A stretch of 64,000 bases of DNA, taken from positions 226,767-290,766 of the forward strand of contig JACGCK010000052.1 of assembly GCA_014925825.1 (NCBI GenBank), in the 5' to 3' direction. This document shows, piece after piece, positions 47,917-58,941 of the stretch. Position 1 is the first letter of the stretch, and every line of letters begins with the position of its first letter. The notes beneath the pieces are model-generated. The model did no database searches, was not told the origin of the DNA, and saw only the letters and a program-made list of their open reading frames with translations. Both the position numbers and the translations under genes were made by a program. Source of the stretch: Pholiota molesta. Its lineage: Eukaryota > Basidiomycota > Agaricomycetes > Agaricales > Strophariaceae.

Positions 47917-49204
47917 TTAGACAACGGAAGCTGTGATAGATACATGGTCATGGACCACTGAATCCGAATCCGCATGGCCAGGACGGAAGGCAATTGCGGA
48001 AATGGTGTCGGCCTCAAATTGTCCGGCAGGAGTTCTTTTTCCATTGGGGTTAAAGTGAATGCCTGGTACAGGCCGTAATGGAGCCACCTTTGGTGTATCC
48101 TGAACGCGGTTCTGAGCAACGCGAATGAGAATGAGATTGAATGCAATCCCAGTCACCGACATATACTGGAATAAGCAAAGCGCGTATATTAGTTCTCTCG
48201 AACGTCAAGAGGATTTAGCCAACTTGCGATGGTGGAGAGGCCATAAATTGCGTAGGAAATAGCTGACCACCAGGATACGAAGTGTGCAATGGCCACAGAG
48301 ACATACAAAATACCTGATTCAATTAGAATACGCATGACGAATTTAGGTGTGTGTATAGAGGTGCTGCCAATGGCCCTAGATCCTCTTGCGACGCGATAGA
48401 TGCGCAGAGCAATCATAACTAGTCAATATTCAGTATTTCTTTAGCCACGTATCACATATTGGCCATGGAGTGGGCGCTTAAATTTTAAAGAGCACTTACA
48501 TGTCGAATAACCATTCAGAATGACTGTCGATGCCCAGAATGGTATCAGTATCATCTCTGGTCTGACCGCCGTGTCGACAACCTGCCATGCATTCAAGATC
48601 GATATGCTTGGCACAAATCTCCAGTGGTATGCTTGCAAGACCGTGAGCACTAATCCTCCAATCCATAAGAAGATGGGGAATATAATAACTCGTCGCGATC
48701 TCGAGTAGATAATCCAGGTACGATAAATCTGTCGTTTTTTCATTAGGTCTATATATCAATATGTTAATAATGTTTGTCAATGATATACGAACCAGGACAG
48801 CATCCGCAAGAAGTATCGATACATTGGCATCTGTGCACTGAGATAGAATAATTATGCCACTTTTCTTATATTGACAATCAATGTGAGCATACCTTAACAA
48901 CCGCCATCCAAGGTAATGTCGCGGTTATCCATATCGATCCTGGCGGTGATGCTGGCTTCAGCTTGGTATCAATCACGACTCGAACCATGCTGTTTTGCAG
49001 TCCGAGTGCCGTATTGATTGTAGTAACCACGAAAAGTATTATGGTGATAGCCAGCATCGTCCAGCTTATCTTGTTGCGCACTTTCCATCCTTCATCGGCG
49101 AAGATGAGCCATCGAAGGCAGTGAAAGAGGGTGGAGAGGTAAAGCCCGTAGAAGAGAGTACCGGCAAATATGGATGCAACTTCTTGATCGGCGGTAAGTG
49201 CCAT
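47917..49204 (-). CDS. Seven-transmembrane-type membrane protein B, 341 aa (paralogue of A)
   Basis: Same family and exon layout as the gene at 37339-38666. Exons on the minus strand: 49204-48893, 48837-48793 (45 nt, encoding CTDANVSILLADAVL), 48728-48500, 48418-48228, 48165-47917. All phases agree. Equivalent segments: IFAGTLFYGLYLSTLFHCL; YRTWIIYSRSRR before FPIFLWIGG; IESGILYVSVAIAHFVSWW; MSVTGIAFNLILIRVAQ. The fourth intron begins with GC (GCAAGT) rather than GT, a rare but functional donor class. The paralogue has GTGAGT at the equivalent place. The C-terminal tail is shorter and different. The frame appears intact. Function is unknown, as for gene A. Confidence 0.88.
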
Positions 49205-49442
49205 CGTCCATAAATTTGAGCTTGTGAAGTGGGAAGTGGGATCTTCCTCTTTTGCCTGGCACTCTGGCTGCTTAAATAAGTCGCAAATTTTTTTTCGCCA
49301 CTCAAAGCCGCTGTACTAGGACTGCCAGTGACATCAACGCAAATGGAACTGAGTTGAATGGGCCAATAAAGTCATGCCGACTAATGCGTATCTACTACTG
49401 TAACAGTCAAGCAACCACGGAAAGTGCTCATATCCCGTAACC
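49205..49442. other. Short intergenic segment
   Basis: Upstream flank of 7TM gene B, up to the left end of the TIR-bounded element. Nothing else was recognised. Confidence 0.5.
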
Positions 49443-49491
49443 AGGTAGACTTCGTTTAAACCTCGCCTTACCCATAGAATTTCGTTTGAAC
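49443..49491 (+). repeat. Left terminal inverted repeat of the 1.77-kb element
   Basis: Starts AGGTAGACTTCG and includes GCCTTACCCATAGAATTTCG. It matches the reverse complement of 51162-51210. Confidence 0.85.
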
Positions 49492-50207
49492 ATGTTAACA
49501 CTGTTTAAACATGATTAAACACAACAATTTTTAATCAGTGTCTTTTACTGTTAGATATAGTTCAAACCCGTTTAAACCTGTTTAAACCAAGAAATCTTGT
49601 TCAAACGAAAAATGCTTGTTCAAACAAATTATATATTCAAGTATTAAGTACATAGTTTAATACCAATGTAAATCTACATCTACGGTAGTTTTAATAAATT
49701 TACTACATTGTTTACCCCTGCCTCCAGCGTCGTACATCGCCACCCACTATGATTCCGTGGAAGGAATTGAGGTGGTCGGCGTCGGGGGAGACAACGGCGA
49801 GAGGGGTGGCCAGTCATCGCCCTCGGCGGGTGCATGAACCTGGGTGGGTGGGGCGGATGGTGATGGCGAATGGGGATAGCAGCGGTGAATGGGCACGGCG
49901 GTAGAGAATGGGGATGGTGGAAGCAGAGGAGTTGGGAGGGTGCGACTCGTGTGAGGCAGACTCGCTCGTCGTCGCGCTCGGCAGGAGGCAAGGAGCTGGA
50001 AGGCGGAGGGTGTCAGATGGGGGCCAGTTGAAAAAGGCAGGCTACGCACCTTTGGGATCTCCTTCTTGTCGGGTCTTCCCTCAATTCTTCATCCCCTGGC
50101 ATTCATCACTATGTGGGCGGATCTTGATGGGCGTAGGCTAGTGGCGAGGGGCTGAAATGGCGGTGGAGGAGGAGGTGGTAGGACGGCAGAACGTCAAGTT
50201 CAATTTC

Positions 50208-50273
50208 GAACAATCAACAAAGAATTCAATCTCCGCTTGCCGAAGCGGAGATTGAATTCTTTGTTGATTGTTC
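50208..50273. repeat. Perfect inverted repeat: 31-bp arms, 4-bp loop GCCG
   Basis: The arms 50208-50238 and 50243-50273 are exact reverse complements (outer end GAACAATCAACAAAG, inner end CTCCGCTT). They flank the loop GCCG. As RNA or single-stranded DNA this would form an uninterrupted hairpin. It lies near the middle of the TIR-bounded element. A looser outer symmetry (ACGTC blocks at about 50191 and 50274-50312) surrounds it. Confidence 0.95.
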
Positions 50274-50770
50274 AGACGTCCTGGACATTGAAAGACATTG
50301 AACTTCAACGTCAACATTCTGGCATCCCCCAAAGCTTCACCTCTACCCACCCGCCCGGCCGCTCTTGTCAACAACCGCCACATCTGCGCTTGTCAACAGC
50401 ACGCGCACCACATGGCCCAGTGGGAGTTGGACAAGGCAGGGAACTTGGAAGACCCGGGCAGCGGGAGATCCGCCACGTACGTCGCCACCTCTGCCCTTTG
50501 TCCCCAACTAACCTATTGCCCCTCCCTTTCATAGTGTACATACATGCTGGGAATTGGCTTTACTACCCAGCACCCTTTCCTACCATCCTCGACGGCGACC
50601 AATACCAGCACCGCGACAAGCATGACACCAAGCGCGACGAGGCCAACGGGGTCGGAATCGGTTAGCGCACAGGGGTGAGCCACCCGCTCTGATCCTCGCT
50701 TCTGCGGGAATCTCAACGGATGGTGCGAGCACAACGGAGATGGTGACAGTGACGAGCGCAGGTTGTCGTG

Positions 50771-50985
50771 TTTGAACGAAGTTCGTTGTTTGAACGAGCT
50801 TCGTTTGAACGAAGTTTGTTGTTTGAACGAGCTTCGTTTGAACGAAGTTCGTTGTTTGAACGAGCTTCGTTTGAACGAAGTTCGTTGTTTGAACGAGCTT
50901 CGTTTGAACGAAGTTCGTTGTTTGAATGAAGTTCGTTGTTTGAACGATGTTCGTTGTTTGAACGAAGTTCGTTTGAACAAGTTTG
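50771..50985 (+). repeat. 33-bp tandem repeat array
   Basis: The unit is about 33 bp, built from alternating GAAGTTCGTTGTTTGAAC and GAGCTTCGTTTGAAC parts. It is present in about four to five near-identical copies followed by shorter degenerate ones. No spacers separate the units, and the array is internal to the TIR element. Confidence 0.92.
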
Positions 50986-51161
50986 TTTGAAACAACAATA
51001 GCTAGATTGTTTGAACCATAGTAGACTTGTTTAAACATATGTAGATATATAATTTATTGTATGATTGGAAAACCATTAATCATGTTTAAACATAAAGAAC
51101 TTCGTTTAATCAAGTCCTTGGGGCAATGAGGCTTGTTTAACAAAGGTGATGTTCAAACATA

Positions 51162-51210
51162 GTTCAAACGAAATTCTATGGGTAAGGCGAGGTTTAAACG
51201 AAGTCTACCT
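51162..51210 (-). repeat. Right terminal inverted repeat of the 1.77-kb element
   Basis: Ends ...CGAAGTCTACCT. Reverse complement of 49443-49491 with few or no mismatches. Confidence 0.85.
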
Positions 51211-52693
51211 AGTTTCATTCATATCCTAAGTCATTTCGCCCCCAATTCTTCGGATCTTGCACTCGACACCGACGTCGGAAGATACATATATGTGTCAAAA
51301 GATTACACTGTACCTTGAGGCTGTTGAGGCGAAAAAAAAAACTATCGCGATGTATATGGCAGGCTGCCAATAATACAGACGCGTCATTGCAGTGTGCCAG
51401 TAAAACTTGCATTGTTGTTCCGATCCCAGGTTTACAGCCATCCAGTAATCAAATTTGTCAAGACACACAGAACATATACATGAAGTGCTGGAAACCATGC
51501 AGAAACTGATAATGAGAAAGGCAAGTATGCAACTTCGTCCGGGAGGCACATTCAAGGCACATTGATTATTCCCGCGATAATTTGAAGATTGTTCCGCATT
51601 TATTCTGGTGTCAACACACTTGCGCACTGACTTCTATGCCCCTTCTATCGTTGAACGTTGACCTCTTCCACATAGCCATTCTCATAGTGTGCAATGATTG
51701 ATGTTTCCATCCGTTTAACTTCAATCACTCGCCCGCCTGTTCTCCAACCTCCAGCGATCTCACACCTTTCTTGTCGACACCTTGCGACAGTGGCCTCGCG
51801 TGTCTACACATGTTGCCCACCCACCAGACTACTGAAACCCTACAAGAGAGGAATTTGGTCCTTTCCCCAAGATGACGTGAAAAGCCTGCCTACACGCCCC
51901 CCCGGTCAAGCGTGCAGATGCGGATGTATGTATGTTGGCTTGGATGTTTATAATTTTCATACTCGTGCATTTTCATGAAAATGTTCTACGCATTACTGAC
52001 GGTAAATTTTACCCAAACCTGGTATAGAAAGTGCATACTAGCTCGATCCGTCTCTTCTGAGCCGTAAATCGTTGCCTCTGCTTTCCTATGCCCCAAACTC
52101 TGATCACTGTTGGCTGCAACGCCTGCGTAAGCCCTCGTGTTACTCATGCACTTCTTGTTTTGTTCACCCATATACCCCGGTTAGGTACCAGTTACACATA
52201 TCACAGCCCTCTGATGTACATGATACTGACATTGCAGACCTCGACACATTCTTCGGCTGCGCCGCGTCCCCACCCAAATATGCAGAGCCTATCGGTCCTA
52301 CATGGCTATCGTTAAGTCCTTTTGGAGATGGGCGTCTAGTGTATATCCGCTACTCTCAGGCCGTCGCACATAGGCTTCAATCTGATGTCGCACATATTAT
52401 TCCTCGGTGATGGGAAAGAAGTTAAATGATGCAGGCCGGAAGAGACCTTGATGTTGACGGATGTTGGTTGGTATGGTGGACAAAGGTGAATGGGTCGTCT
52501 TGCGTGTAGATTCAAGGCCAGATTCAGGGCCTAAGGGCTTGCCCAGGGCCCACCGCAAGCGCATTACCACCGTCCCGTCAGTGAATGTCGGTAGAAATAG
52601 AACTGATTGGTTACCTGATCACATGCATGAGAAACTGAGCAGCGTCGATGTAAAACGGATGGCGGTATCTTATCCTCTCAAGATCTCACTTTC
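51211..52693. other. Intergenic, only remnants
   Basis: 51230-51340 (minus) holds the diverged relative of the 47.5-kb remnant. A plus frame at 52072-52410 (QLHISQPSDVHDTDIADLD) has no recognised domain and no clear start exon. No RNA gene was recognised. Confidence 0.4.
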
Positions 52694-54017
52694 ATGAACC
52701 ATCACCAACTTCACATGACAATTGCGGCAACAAGCATTTCCGATATGCCTCAGGAGATCCTGGAAAGGATCTTGGACTTCCTACATGACGATCATGCCAC
52801 TCTCTATTCTGTTAGCCTTGTAAGCCGCGCATGGGTGCATGCACCGCGATATCACCTGTTCCGCCAGACGTTACTCACAGAAATCTACGGAAGGGGCCGC
52901 TTGCTCAAAGAAGATGCCCGCTCGTTTCTTGTCCTCGCTCACTCCGAGCACTGCACTATCCTCCCCGCTATCCAATACGTCATCTTTGTAGTCGCTACTC
53001 AGGAGCTGGTCGATGATTTGGTTGAAATTTTGGCGCCTTTGAAGAGGCTTTCACAACTGACATATATCCACACTCTTCGATCAGAAACAATATCCTGGAA
53101 CGCCCAGATTCTCTCTAATATCCATGATTTTTCTTTCGACTTCTTGTGGTACAACTTCGATGCCGATGCGCGGCGTCTTGTCACGTCCTTTCCCAATCTT
53201 CACTCCCTCGCGTTGTACACCGATGCTACTTGCCCCATCACCCTCCCTTCCTCCATACCCGGATACGTTTTCCGCAATCTTCGGACCCTTCGTTTGAGGC
53301 TGGTCGCTTCGGAAGAGCTGTTTGAGTGGCTGAAGAAACTTGACGGAACTTGTTTTATCCTGGAGACGCTCGACCTTCGGATGTTCCGCCCAGATCGCGG
53401 TACCAGCTGGGGATCGATGAGCGCGCTGAACTCATTCCTCAAGGAAGTTTCGGATACTCTGAAGCATTTGAGTATCGGAATAAGCTATGATGCTGGTCTA
53501 AATGAGCTTTCAGAAAGCAGAGGTACGTGCTCTTCGTTTACTTTACTTTGCATATTGATAGTGAAATTGGTTGTATGTCACAGATCTAGAGACACAAATA
53601 GACCTCGGCCCATTAGTCAATCTCCACTCCCTTTTTCTCAGAACATGGAACATGCCCACGGTCTGCAGCTCCCTCATCTCGCTTAACCCTTACTCTATGC
53701 TAGAGAAATTAACTATACATGCATTACCTTGGGGACCACAAAAACATAGCAAAACCGAACCATGCAAATATTTGTTCTCTATGTTCCTCCCGGTGTTTGC
53801 CAGAATTATAGCAGGAGAACAATTTGTTGGGATCAAACTGCTCGATTTACACATTCCGGAAGGTTTGGACTTGGGCATTGTGGAGAAAGAGTTGGCACAA
53901 TGGGACCGAAAGGGAATCTTGAAGGGAATCTTGACGGTGTCTTATACGAAGGACGAAGATGTTCAATATAACACCCTCGACGCGATTCGGCCACTCATCT
54001 GGCGGCAGGCCGAGTAA
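52694..54017 (+). CDS. F-box-like/LRR protein, 420 aa (2 exons)
   Basis: Putative SCF substrate adaptor. Exons 52694-53522 and 53584-54017 join in phase across a 61-nt GTACGT...CACAG intron. The F-box is at the N-terminus, about residues 17-60: ISDMPQEILERILDFLHDDH, then TLYSVSLVSRAWVHAPRYHLFR. This is the canonical leucine/proline start with the conserved LVSR-W. The remainder is Leu-rich with irregular repeats (LPAIQYVIFV; FPNLHSLALY; FRNLRTLRLRL; LVNLHSLFLRTWNMP; LLDLHIPEGLDLGIV). Starts at either Met1 or Met9 are possible; I chose the first. A decayed paralogue lies at 44220-44968. The target is unknown. Confidence 0.92.
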
Positions 54018-54039
54018 TCGCTAGAAATTCGAATTCTTT

Positions 54040-55060
54040 GATGGACGCTGTAATTAATCGAATTCGTAATGATAATTCAATGAGGAATGGAGAGAAGCAT
54101 TTTAGAACAGCTATACGATATATATCTGGCCTTGCTACGGTGCTGGCTAAAAAGCCAGATCAACCCTCATACCCATCGAGCAAATATGCGCATATGCAGA
54201 TGCACAGCGCACTTGGCACCGGATCCAAGGTCAGCATAGCAGCAGCGCTCCTCTGAATTCCTTCATATTGGAAGCTCCTGTGGGCCCCATATCGGACGAA
54301 AACAAAACAGAAAGAAAGAAAGAAAAAAATAGCTCTTGCTCTCGCCCAATCCGTAAAATCATACCAACGCCAAAAGAACTGATATCCATGCCATTGAAGC
54401 AGGCCCAGCCACTAGCCTAGCGATGTAGTCGAGCTATTCATGCAGGATATGTGAAGCTTTGGACTCATCCTCTCCAGAGAGATCAGTGTCATCCCCGATG
54501 ACAATTAGATATCAGATCCGTGTCATTGGCGCTGGGCGGTTCAGAGAACCAGTCCCAATAATGCTGTCAAGCGTCATGCAGAGACATAACGCGATACCCC
54601 AGATCAATTATGGATAAAGTGTTGATACACTTTGGAGCGGAGCAGTTTACACATCCGTTAGGTGAGAATGGGCGGAGAACGGAGAGCACGAACAAAGCAT
54701 GCTAAAAATTTGGGCACATCACCCATCGCCAGTTCAGAAGAGAGGAGGTTCTCCGACGAACCGGGGTCACCTTCGCGCCGTCAATTGGTACTTCGCCAGG
54801 GAGGTCAGGACATACCGATCACCCCCGCGCATCCACCGAGCCACCCACACCCACCCGCACAGAAGGAGACGTTGTCTCCACTAGCCTTGCCCCCTACCCC
54901 TTGCTCTTTCCACCACACCTGCTGCCCCGTGGCATGTGTCGGCACGTTCAGAGTCATCGGTTGGCGGTCAGCTCAAGTAAGCGGAATCAGGATTTGCCAT
55001 AGTGACTCTGTACGTTCGGCTGCCAGCGACGAGAAGAGAGGGACCTTGGTTTAGCATTGG
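54040..55060 (+). repeat. Diverged segmental duplicate, copy 1
   Basis: Homologous to 56510-58050. Shared ordered blocks include ATATCTGGCC..GCTGGCTAAAA.GCCA, CAGCGCTCCTCTGAAT.CCTTCATAT.GGAAG, AACTGATATCCATGC.ATTGAAGCAGG, GCTGTCAAGCGTCA.GCAGAGACG, and AAATTTGGGCACATC.CCCATC. No reading frame is conserved between copies. Confidence 0.85.
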
Positions 55061-56509
55061 CGTGAGTCCAAGTAATGAGCAAGAGGAGAAGAGGCCAAGC
55101 AACGAGCAAGAGGAGAAGAGGCAAGCAGCAAACGGCATGAGCACGTTGATACGCCGCTGTTCCCACGGTTTTCCTGAATGTAAGATGGCCATTAAAAAAA
55201 GGTCAAAGCAAGAGGCGTCAGATTCTCCGATCGCGGCCATAGGTCCCACGGTGGGGTGGGTGGTACCCTCCCCCAAAAAAGGAAAAATCACGTAAGCAAA
55301 GTTGAGGCAAGGCAAGTCCAACCGAGATGATTCGGCAGGGTCGGCAGCTCTGTCGTTTGTCGTCACGTATCTGTCGAAAACTTGAATCTCTCCTCCACCG
55401 ACACGTACCTCCAAAGTCCAGACGCGTCAACATCGTCATGTCTTTCTGTAGATGCTGATCTGATGCTGTATGTAGTGTTGCATAATATCAACAACCTTCC
55501 CTATCCACTGCTCTATAAACTTCGCTTCGTCCACTACTATCTTTATCTTTTCCTTCAAATACGACAGACACTCTCTTCCCGAATGAAAACAACTCCAGTG
55601 CACTGGAACTCCTGAAAATCCCTCAAACTCGTGTGCTTATGCCGGAACATCAGAGAACTAGTGAAATAAATGGAAAAGTATGCGGCTGCCCGAAAACTTC
55701 CTGTCAACATAAATCGCGCAGCGGCGCAACTCTGCTCTCGTCAGTTAGAACAGAAGATAGAAGCATCATCTGACCCATCCGACAGCATTTGGTGCCCTCC
55801 CATACATACACGTTTGTCGGGTGATTGTGCACGACGACCAAGGTACATGCCCCTTGCATGATTTGCATCTGCTTCTCGCAATTTACTTCCTCTAGTGTCT
55901 CTTGCAATGCCTCCTACTGTATCTAACTATATCTTAAATCCACAATCTACTGTCTACAGCGCTCCAAATGTATTCTACTTGATTATTTCAACAACTTTGT
56001 GATACTTGTCACTTGTGTGGCAGAAGAGCTTCGAAACGTCGTGCACTGAGTCCAAACCACTGCAGGCCGACAAGCAGCGGAGTTGGTCCAGCACTGATTG
56101 CCGCTGAAATGCCGTCCTCTGGGAATCACCGAATGCATCTGGGAATGTCTTTGTCATAGTCGAGTTTGAGGGCCGTGATCTGAGAATCTGACGCCTCTTG
56201 GGTCAAAGTTCGACCTACACGCACAGGCCAAATCATAAGGCATGGGCTCATATATAGGTGAATAGATTTCATACGATATAAGGTGCGAGACGTAAAACAA
56301 TTGTTACATCGGAGAACGTGTGTTCGAATTTCCATGTGCACTCTCAGCACAACAATCAGAATTGAATAATTTCCCTGTTTAAAGCGCATGAAAATCGACA
56401 AATCACGTACATAGATGGAGAAAACGACGTCTTACGATGGGACGCAAAGTCGAGTGGCACTGTCAAATGGCGCTCACGCGGCAAGACCCAGTAAGAGGAA
56501 TAGAGAGGA
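55061..56509. other. Intergenic between the two duplicate blocks
   Basis: Includes a direct repeat of a GCAAGAGGAGAAGAGG unit at about 55077-55125 (AACGAGCAAGAGGAGAAG appears twice). No supported gene. Confidence 0.5.
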
Positions 56510-58050
56510 GTGTTAAGGATTATCGCCTACTGGTCATATCTGGCCGCTACGCTGCTGGCTAAAAGGCCAAATCTCACAGCAAAACTGCCGAGCACGCATA
56601 CGTATACGCAAATGCACAACGCGCCACGGCACCAGATACACGGTCATCATAGCCCCAGCGCTCCTCTGAATGCCTTCATATCGGAAGTTTCATGTGGGAC
56701 ACCCTATCAAGGGCGACGCGGAGGGCAGAGGAACGAGCACAATAAATAGATAAAGCATGAGAATAAAAAATACCGCCCATTTCGCCAACCCAGAACCCAC
56801 ACAACAGAGTCAGATTTGGAAAATCACACCCAATGGCCAGCCATCTCGCCAACTCCAAATTGAGGTTGACAGATGTACGCCAGACATATATAATTCAAGC
56901 ACGAATCTGCCTCTGGAAGATGATTCCGGAAGAGGTTGTGGGATTGTGTAGCAATGAAGAGAGAATGACGAAGAAAGGAAGCAGGGCGTGAACTAGGGAT
57001 GTCAGGTTCGCCACATCGTCATTCTGCGCTCCATGGAAGAAGCTTTCAAGAGCGTCTGCGACTGGTCACCGAACTTGCGCATGACTAAGGATAGCCAAAA
57101 AAAATAGGATAATTAAAGAAGCCCGCATCGTCAAGGAGCAATGGCGAGGAGAGAAGATGATATGATGTGCCGCACATAGCAGCACAGTACCAAATGGACA
57201 CAAAGAAAGAGAGAGGAAACAGAAAGAAAGGAAGAAATAAAGAGCTCTCGCTCTCGCCCAACCCATAGGATCAGACCAACGCCAAAAAACTGATATCCAT
57301 GCTATTGAAGCAGGGTCAGCCACTTCGCCAGGCTAGCAATGCAGTGGAGCCATGCAGGACGTGCGAAGCTTTTGAACCATCCTCTCCAGCGCTCCGACTT
57401 CAGACTGGACATTGAACGATAGTGAGGGAAAATGGGCACGGACAGAGTATATGAACAGAATAAGACAAACCAGCCAGCCACGTCCGCAATCCGCAGTTTG
57501 AGAGAGATCAGGCGTTCCGTAGATTATTGAGATCTGTGTCTTTGGCGCTGGGCCATTCAAAAAGCCAGCCCCAATGGTGCTGTCAAGCGTCAAGCAGAGA
57601 CGCAATACACCGTATCAACTATGGGTACAGTGCAGATACTCTCTGAAGTGGGATGGACATGCATGAGGTGAAATGCGCAGAGGAAGGAGAGCACGAACAG
57701 AGCACGCTAGAAATTTGGGCACATCGCCCATCAGCAATCCGGGATCGCCTTCTTCTCGTCGTCAGTGGGCAAATCACCAGAGGGGTCAGGACACACCAAT
57801 CACCCCCGCCCATCCCACCCACCCGCACAGAAGGAGATGTCGTCTCCGAGCTGCCTCATACCCCAACTCGCTGTAGGACACTAGCCTTGCCCCTACATGT
57901 TGCTCTTTCCACCACACCTGCTGCCCCGTGGCATGTGTCGGCGCGTTCAAAGTCATCGGTCGGCGGTCAGCTCAAGTAAGGACGTCCAGAATCGGGATTT
58001 GCGATAGTCTGCATGTTCGGCTGCCAGCGACGAGTCGGAGATGAGAGTTG
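56510..58050 (+). repeat. Diverged segmental duplicate, copy 2 with a 400-bp insertion
   Basis: Second copy of 54040-55060. Between about 56757 and 57170 it carries sequence absent from copy 1. A minus-strand frame inside the insertion begins with a signal-peptide-like MRASLIILFFLAILSHAQ but ends after two more codons, so no complete gene can be supported. Confidence 0.82.
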
Positions 58051-58138
58051 GATGAGAGGGACCTTGGTTTAGCAGCTTCAGCTTGCGTTTGTTGCACGGA
58101 CCACATGCTCACGTGGGTAAGCGCAGTGGCAAATCCTC

Positions 58139-58148
58139 GCCAATCTCC
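58139..58148. repeat. Target-site duplication, left copy (GCCAATCTCC)
   Basis: The ten bases before the AT-rich insertion recur exactly at 58942-58951 after it. Confidence 0.82.
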
Positions 58149-58941
58149 AAGGGTGTGCAAAAAAAATCTCAGATATATGAGATCGAAAAGTTTGGTTAAG
58201 GCAAATTTGGTCCCCCTCCCCCCCTACCCACTCCAAAGAAGGAAATAAATCACATGTTTTGATTGCATCATTACTTAAAATAGATAATATATGACAAACA
58301 AACAACCCCCAAGGGTGACCCATAGCGAGTTTGACCCATGGTCAGTGGGTATGGGTATAGGTTGGACATTCATAATCTAAATATGAGCAAAAGGCTAGGC
58401 TACACTATATATTATATATTGAGATCTCTATAATAATAGCTCTATAGAATCAGAGTTAGGCCCATTCTATATTATTGTGAGAATTACTTAACAGAATCAT
58501 TCTAGGTAGAATCATATACACAAATTTTACCTATGAAGCTTGGAATAAGATTGCTAGGTAGTGGACAAGGTAAAAAAAACCCTAAGCACTAGTAAAATAT
58601 ATATAAACATTGATTCAGCTGTTTTTGGACCTAGATGTTTCCTTTGGAGATGATACTGACTTATAGATTTTGATTTTCTTTATATTCAGAACCAAATAGA
58701 GACTCTACGGGCAATTAATAGGCTATTATACTGGGTTATATAGACTTATTCAAACCTAATATCTTGTATTTAAGTAACAGGTGTCAGAAACATCATATTT
58801 TGACTGTTAAGCATACAAATGAATGCAGATATGGCCCCCTGAGCAGAGATTTTGTCTCGAGAAAAAAAAGTTTGGTTAAGGCCTCATGAAGGCACCCCCC
58901 TCCCTACCCCATATGCCGGATTTTGCCGCTGCACACCCCTT
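58149..58941. mobile_element. AT-rich 793-bp insertion with short TIRs and 10-bp target duplication
   Basis: Begins AAGGGTGTGCA and ends TGCACACCCCTT, i.e. about 11-bp terminal inverted repeats differing by one G/C. It is flanked on both sides by GCCAATCTCC. The interior is strongly AT-rich, contrasting with its surroundings, and has no long open frame. Two direct copies of AAAAGTTTGGTTAAGGC lie near the ends (about 58184-58202 and 58868-58884), each followed by a C-rich tract. It is probably a non-autonomous DNA transposon. The 10-bp duplication would fit a Mutator-like or related transposase. Confidence 0.75.

Larger units (their letters stand above)
49443..51210. mobile_element. TIR-bounded 1.77-kb non-autonomous element rich in GTTTAAAC/GTTTGAAC motifs
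   Basis: Ends AGGTAGACTTCGTTTAAACC at 49443 and its reverse complement at 51210. About 49 bp match almost perfectly as terminal inverted repeats. Both subterminal zones (about 49440-49660 and 50770-51200) are full of GTTTAAAC, GTTTGAAC and GTTCAAAC octamers in both orientations, as expected for transposase-binding arrays of TIR elements. The interior contains a perfect hairpin (50208-50273), 33-bp tandem repeats and GC-richer unique sequence with no transposase. I could not identify a convincing target-site duplication, so the superfamily is open. Confidence 0.75.

Noticed and set aside
50771..50985. CRISPR-like or coding repeat: 33-bp repeats that translate into an 11-residue repeat
   Set aside because: The units are directly adjacent with no unique spacers and belong to a TIR element's subterminal region. 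The repeated peptide is just the translation of the tandem DNA. The organism is a eukaryote.
52072..52410. 112-codon plus-strand frame before the F-box gene
   Set aside because: Some stretches look protein-like, but there is no recognised family, no convincing first exon and no conserved copy, so it is not called as a gene.
57066..57323. Secreted-protein gene starting MRASLIILFFLAILSHAQ (minus strand)
   Set aside because: The frame ends two codons after the signal-peptide-like part. No downstream exon with a consistent phase could be found. It lies in an insertion within a non-coding repeat.
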